A stretch of DNA of 64,000 nt, taken from NCBI RefSeq assembly GCF_036881715.1, contig NZ_JBAKBF010000009.1:154496-218495 (forward strand), given 5' to 3'. Below, piece after piece: positions 63,855 to 64,000 of this stretch. The notes beneath the pieces were generated by a model, which was not told the DNA's origin, did no database searches, and saw only the letters and a program-made list of their open reading frames with translations. The stretch comes from Pannonibacter anstelovis (GTDB lineage: Bacteria > Pseudomonadota > Alphaproteobacteria > Rhizobiales > Stappiaceae). A program made the translations under genes and the position numbers. Numbering within the stretch: position 1 is the stretch's first letter; each line of letters begins with the position of its first letter.

Positions 63855-64000
63855 GTGATTGACACGTTATTGTCTGCGCTTGGCGCGCTTTTGTCTTTGC
63901 AGCACCTTTTCTACATGCTGATCGGAGTGTCGGTTGGCCTTGTGATCGGTGTCATTCCCGGGCTTGGCGGCATCGCCGGTCTGTCGCTGCTCATTCCGTT
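63855..64000 (+). CDS. tctA: TctA-family large permease subunit, start only
   Basis: Open from a GTG at 63855 to the window edge, 48 complete codons. The reading VIDTLLSALGALLSLQHLFY followed by VGLVIGVIPGLGGIAGLSLL contains the conserved G(V/I)IPGLGG segment of the TctA amino terminus. GCGGAAG precedes the GTG. It is preceded by tctC on the same strand, and the small subunit TctB is not seen, so it may lie downstream. Confidence 0.85.
   Translation, partial: MIDTLLSALGALLSLQHLFYMLIGVSVGLVIGVIPGLGGIAGLSLLIP

Overview
The window reads as chromosome from a high-GC alphaproteobacterium, probably Hyphomicrobiales (a Stappiaceae-like genome such as Roseibium, Stappia or Pannonibacter is my best guess). 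The pointers are an Lrp-type PutR divergent from putA, form II CoxSLM genes, a TGA-N9-TCA iron box of the RirA type, a relic of a rhodobacterial-type gene transfer agent, TAXI-TRAP and TctC transporters, and several chemoreceptors. The genus is inference; no marker gene was compared.

Layout. 1-2.4 kb: 5' part of putA, its activator putR and an unusual cold-shock-like protein. 2.6-6.5 kb: an EAL phosphodiesterase and a chemoreceptor preceded by a secreted Cache-like protein. 6.7-9.5 kb: an operon of two RNA methyltransferase-like genes and an SDR. 9.6-15.7 kb: a GAF-Fis regulator followed by coxG and a form II molybdenum hydroxylase (S-L-M order). 16-27 kb: two more chemoreceptors around a BaeSR-like two-component system that faces an RND adaptor-pump pair. 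27-34 kb: an SDR, bfd-bfr, an M42 peptidase and pheST. 34-38 kb: an iron-siderophore-type ABC importer divergent from a SAM methyltransferase, with iron-box candidates between them. 38-45 kb: pabBC fusion, M48 protease, a membrane chemoreceptor, a CHAD-like protein, msrA, a small membrane protein and tRNA-Ser(GGA).

45.1-52.6 kb is an accessory segment next to the tRNA. It holds a decayed gene-transfer-agent megatron fragment and a compact RiPP cluster. The cluster has a nitrile-hydratase-type leader peptide with a Gly-Gly site and a 20-residue core, a two-lobed GNAT acyltransferase whose stop codon overlaps the precursor start, two half-ABC transporters, and an 83-residue HlyD-like stub. In the transporter pair, one half keeps the peptidase and ABC signature but lost Walker A, the catalytic Glu and the H-loop. 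The other keeps those but lost the signature. I read this as a candidate acylated (lipopeptide-type) RiPP with a one-site exporter; it is the most interesting system here.

52.6-64 kb: a large autotransporter with a nuclease/phosphatase-type passenger, a DeoR regulator, a LacI-controlled catabolic operon (DapA-family gene carrying a frameshift, TAXI binding protein, fused TRAP permease) with a perfect 24-bp operator, then a TctC binding protein and the start of tctA.
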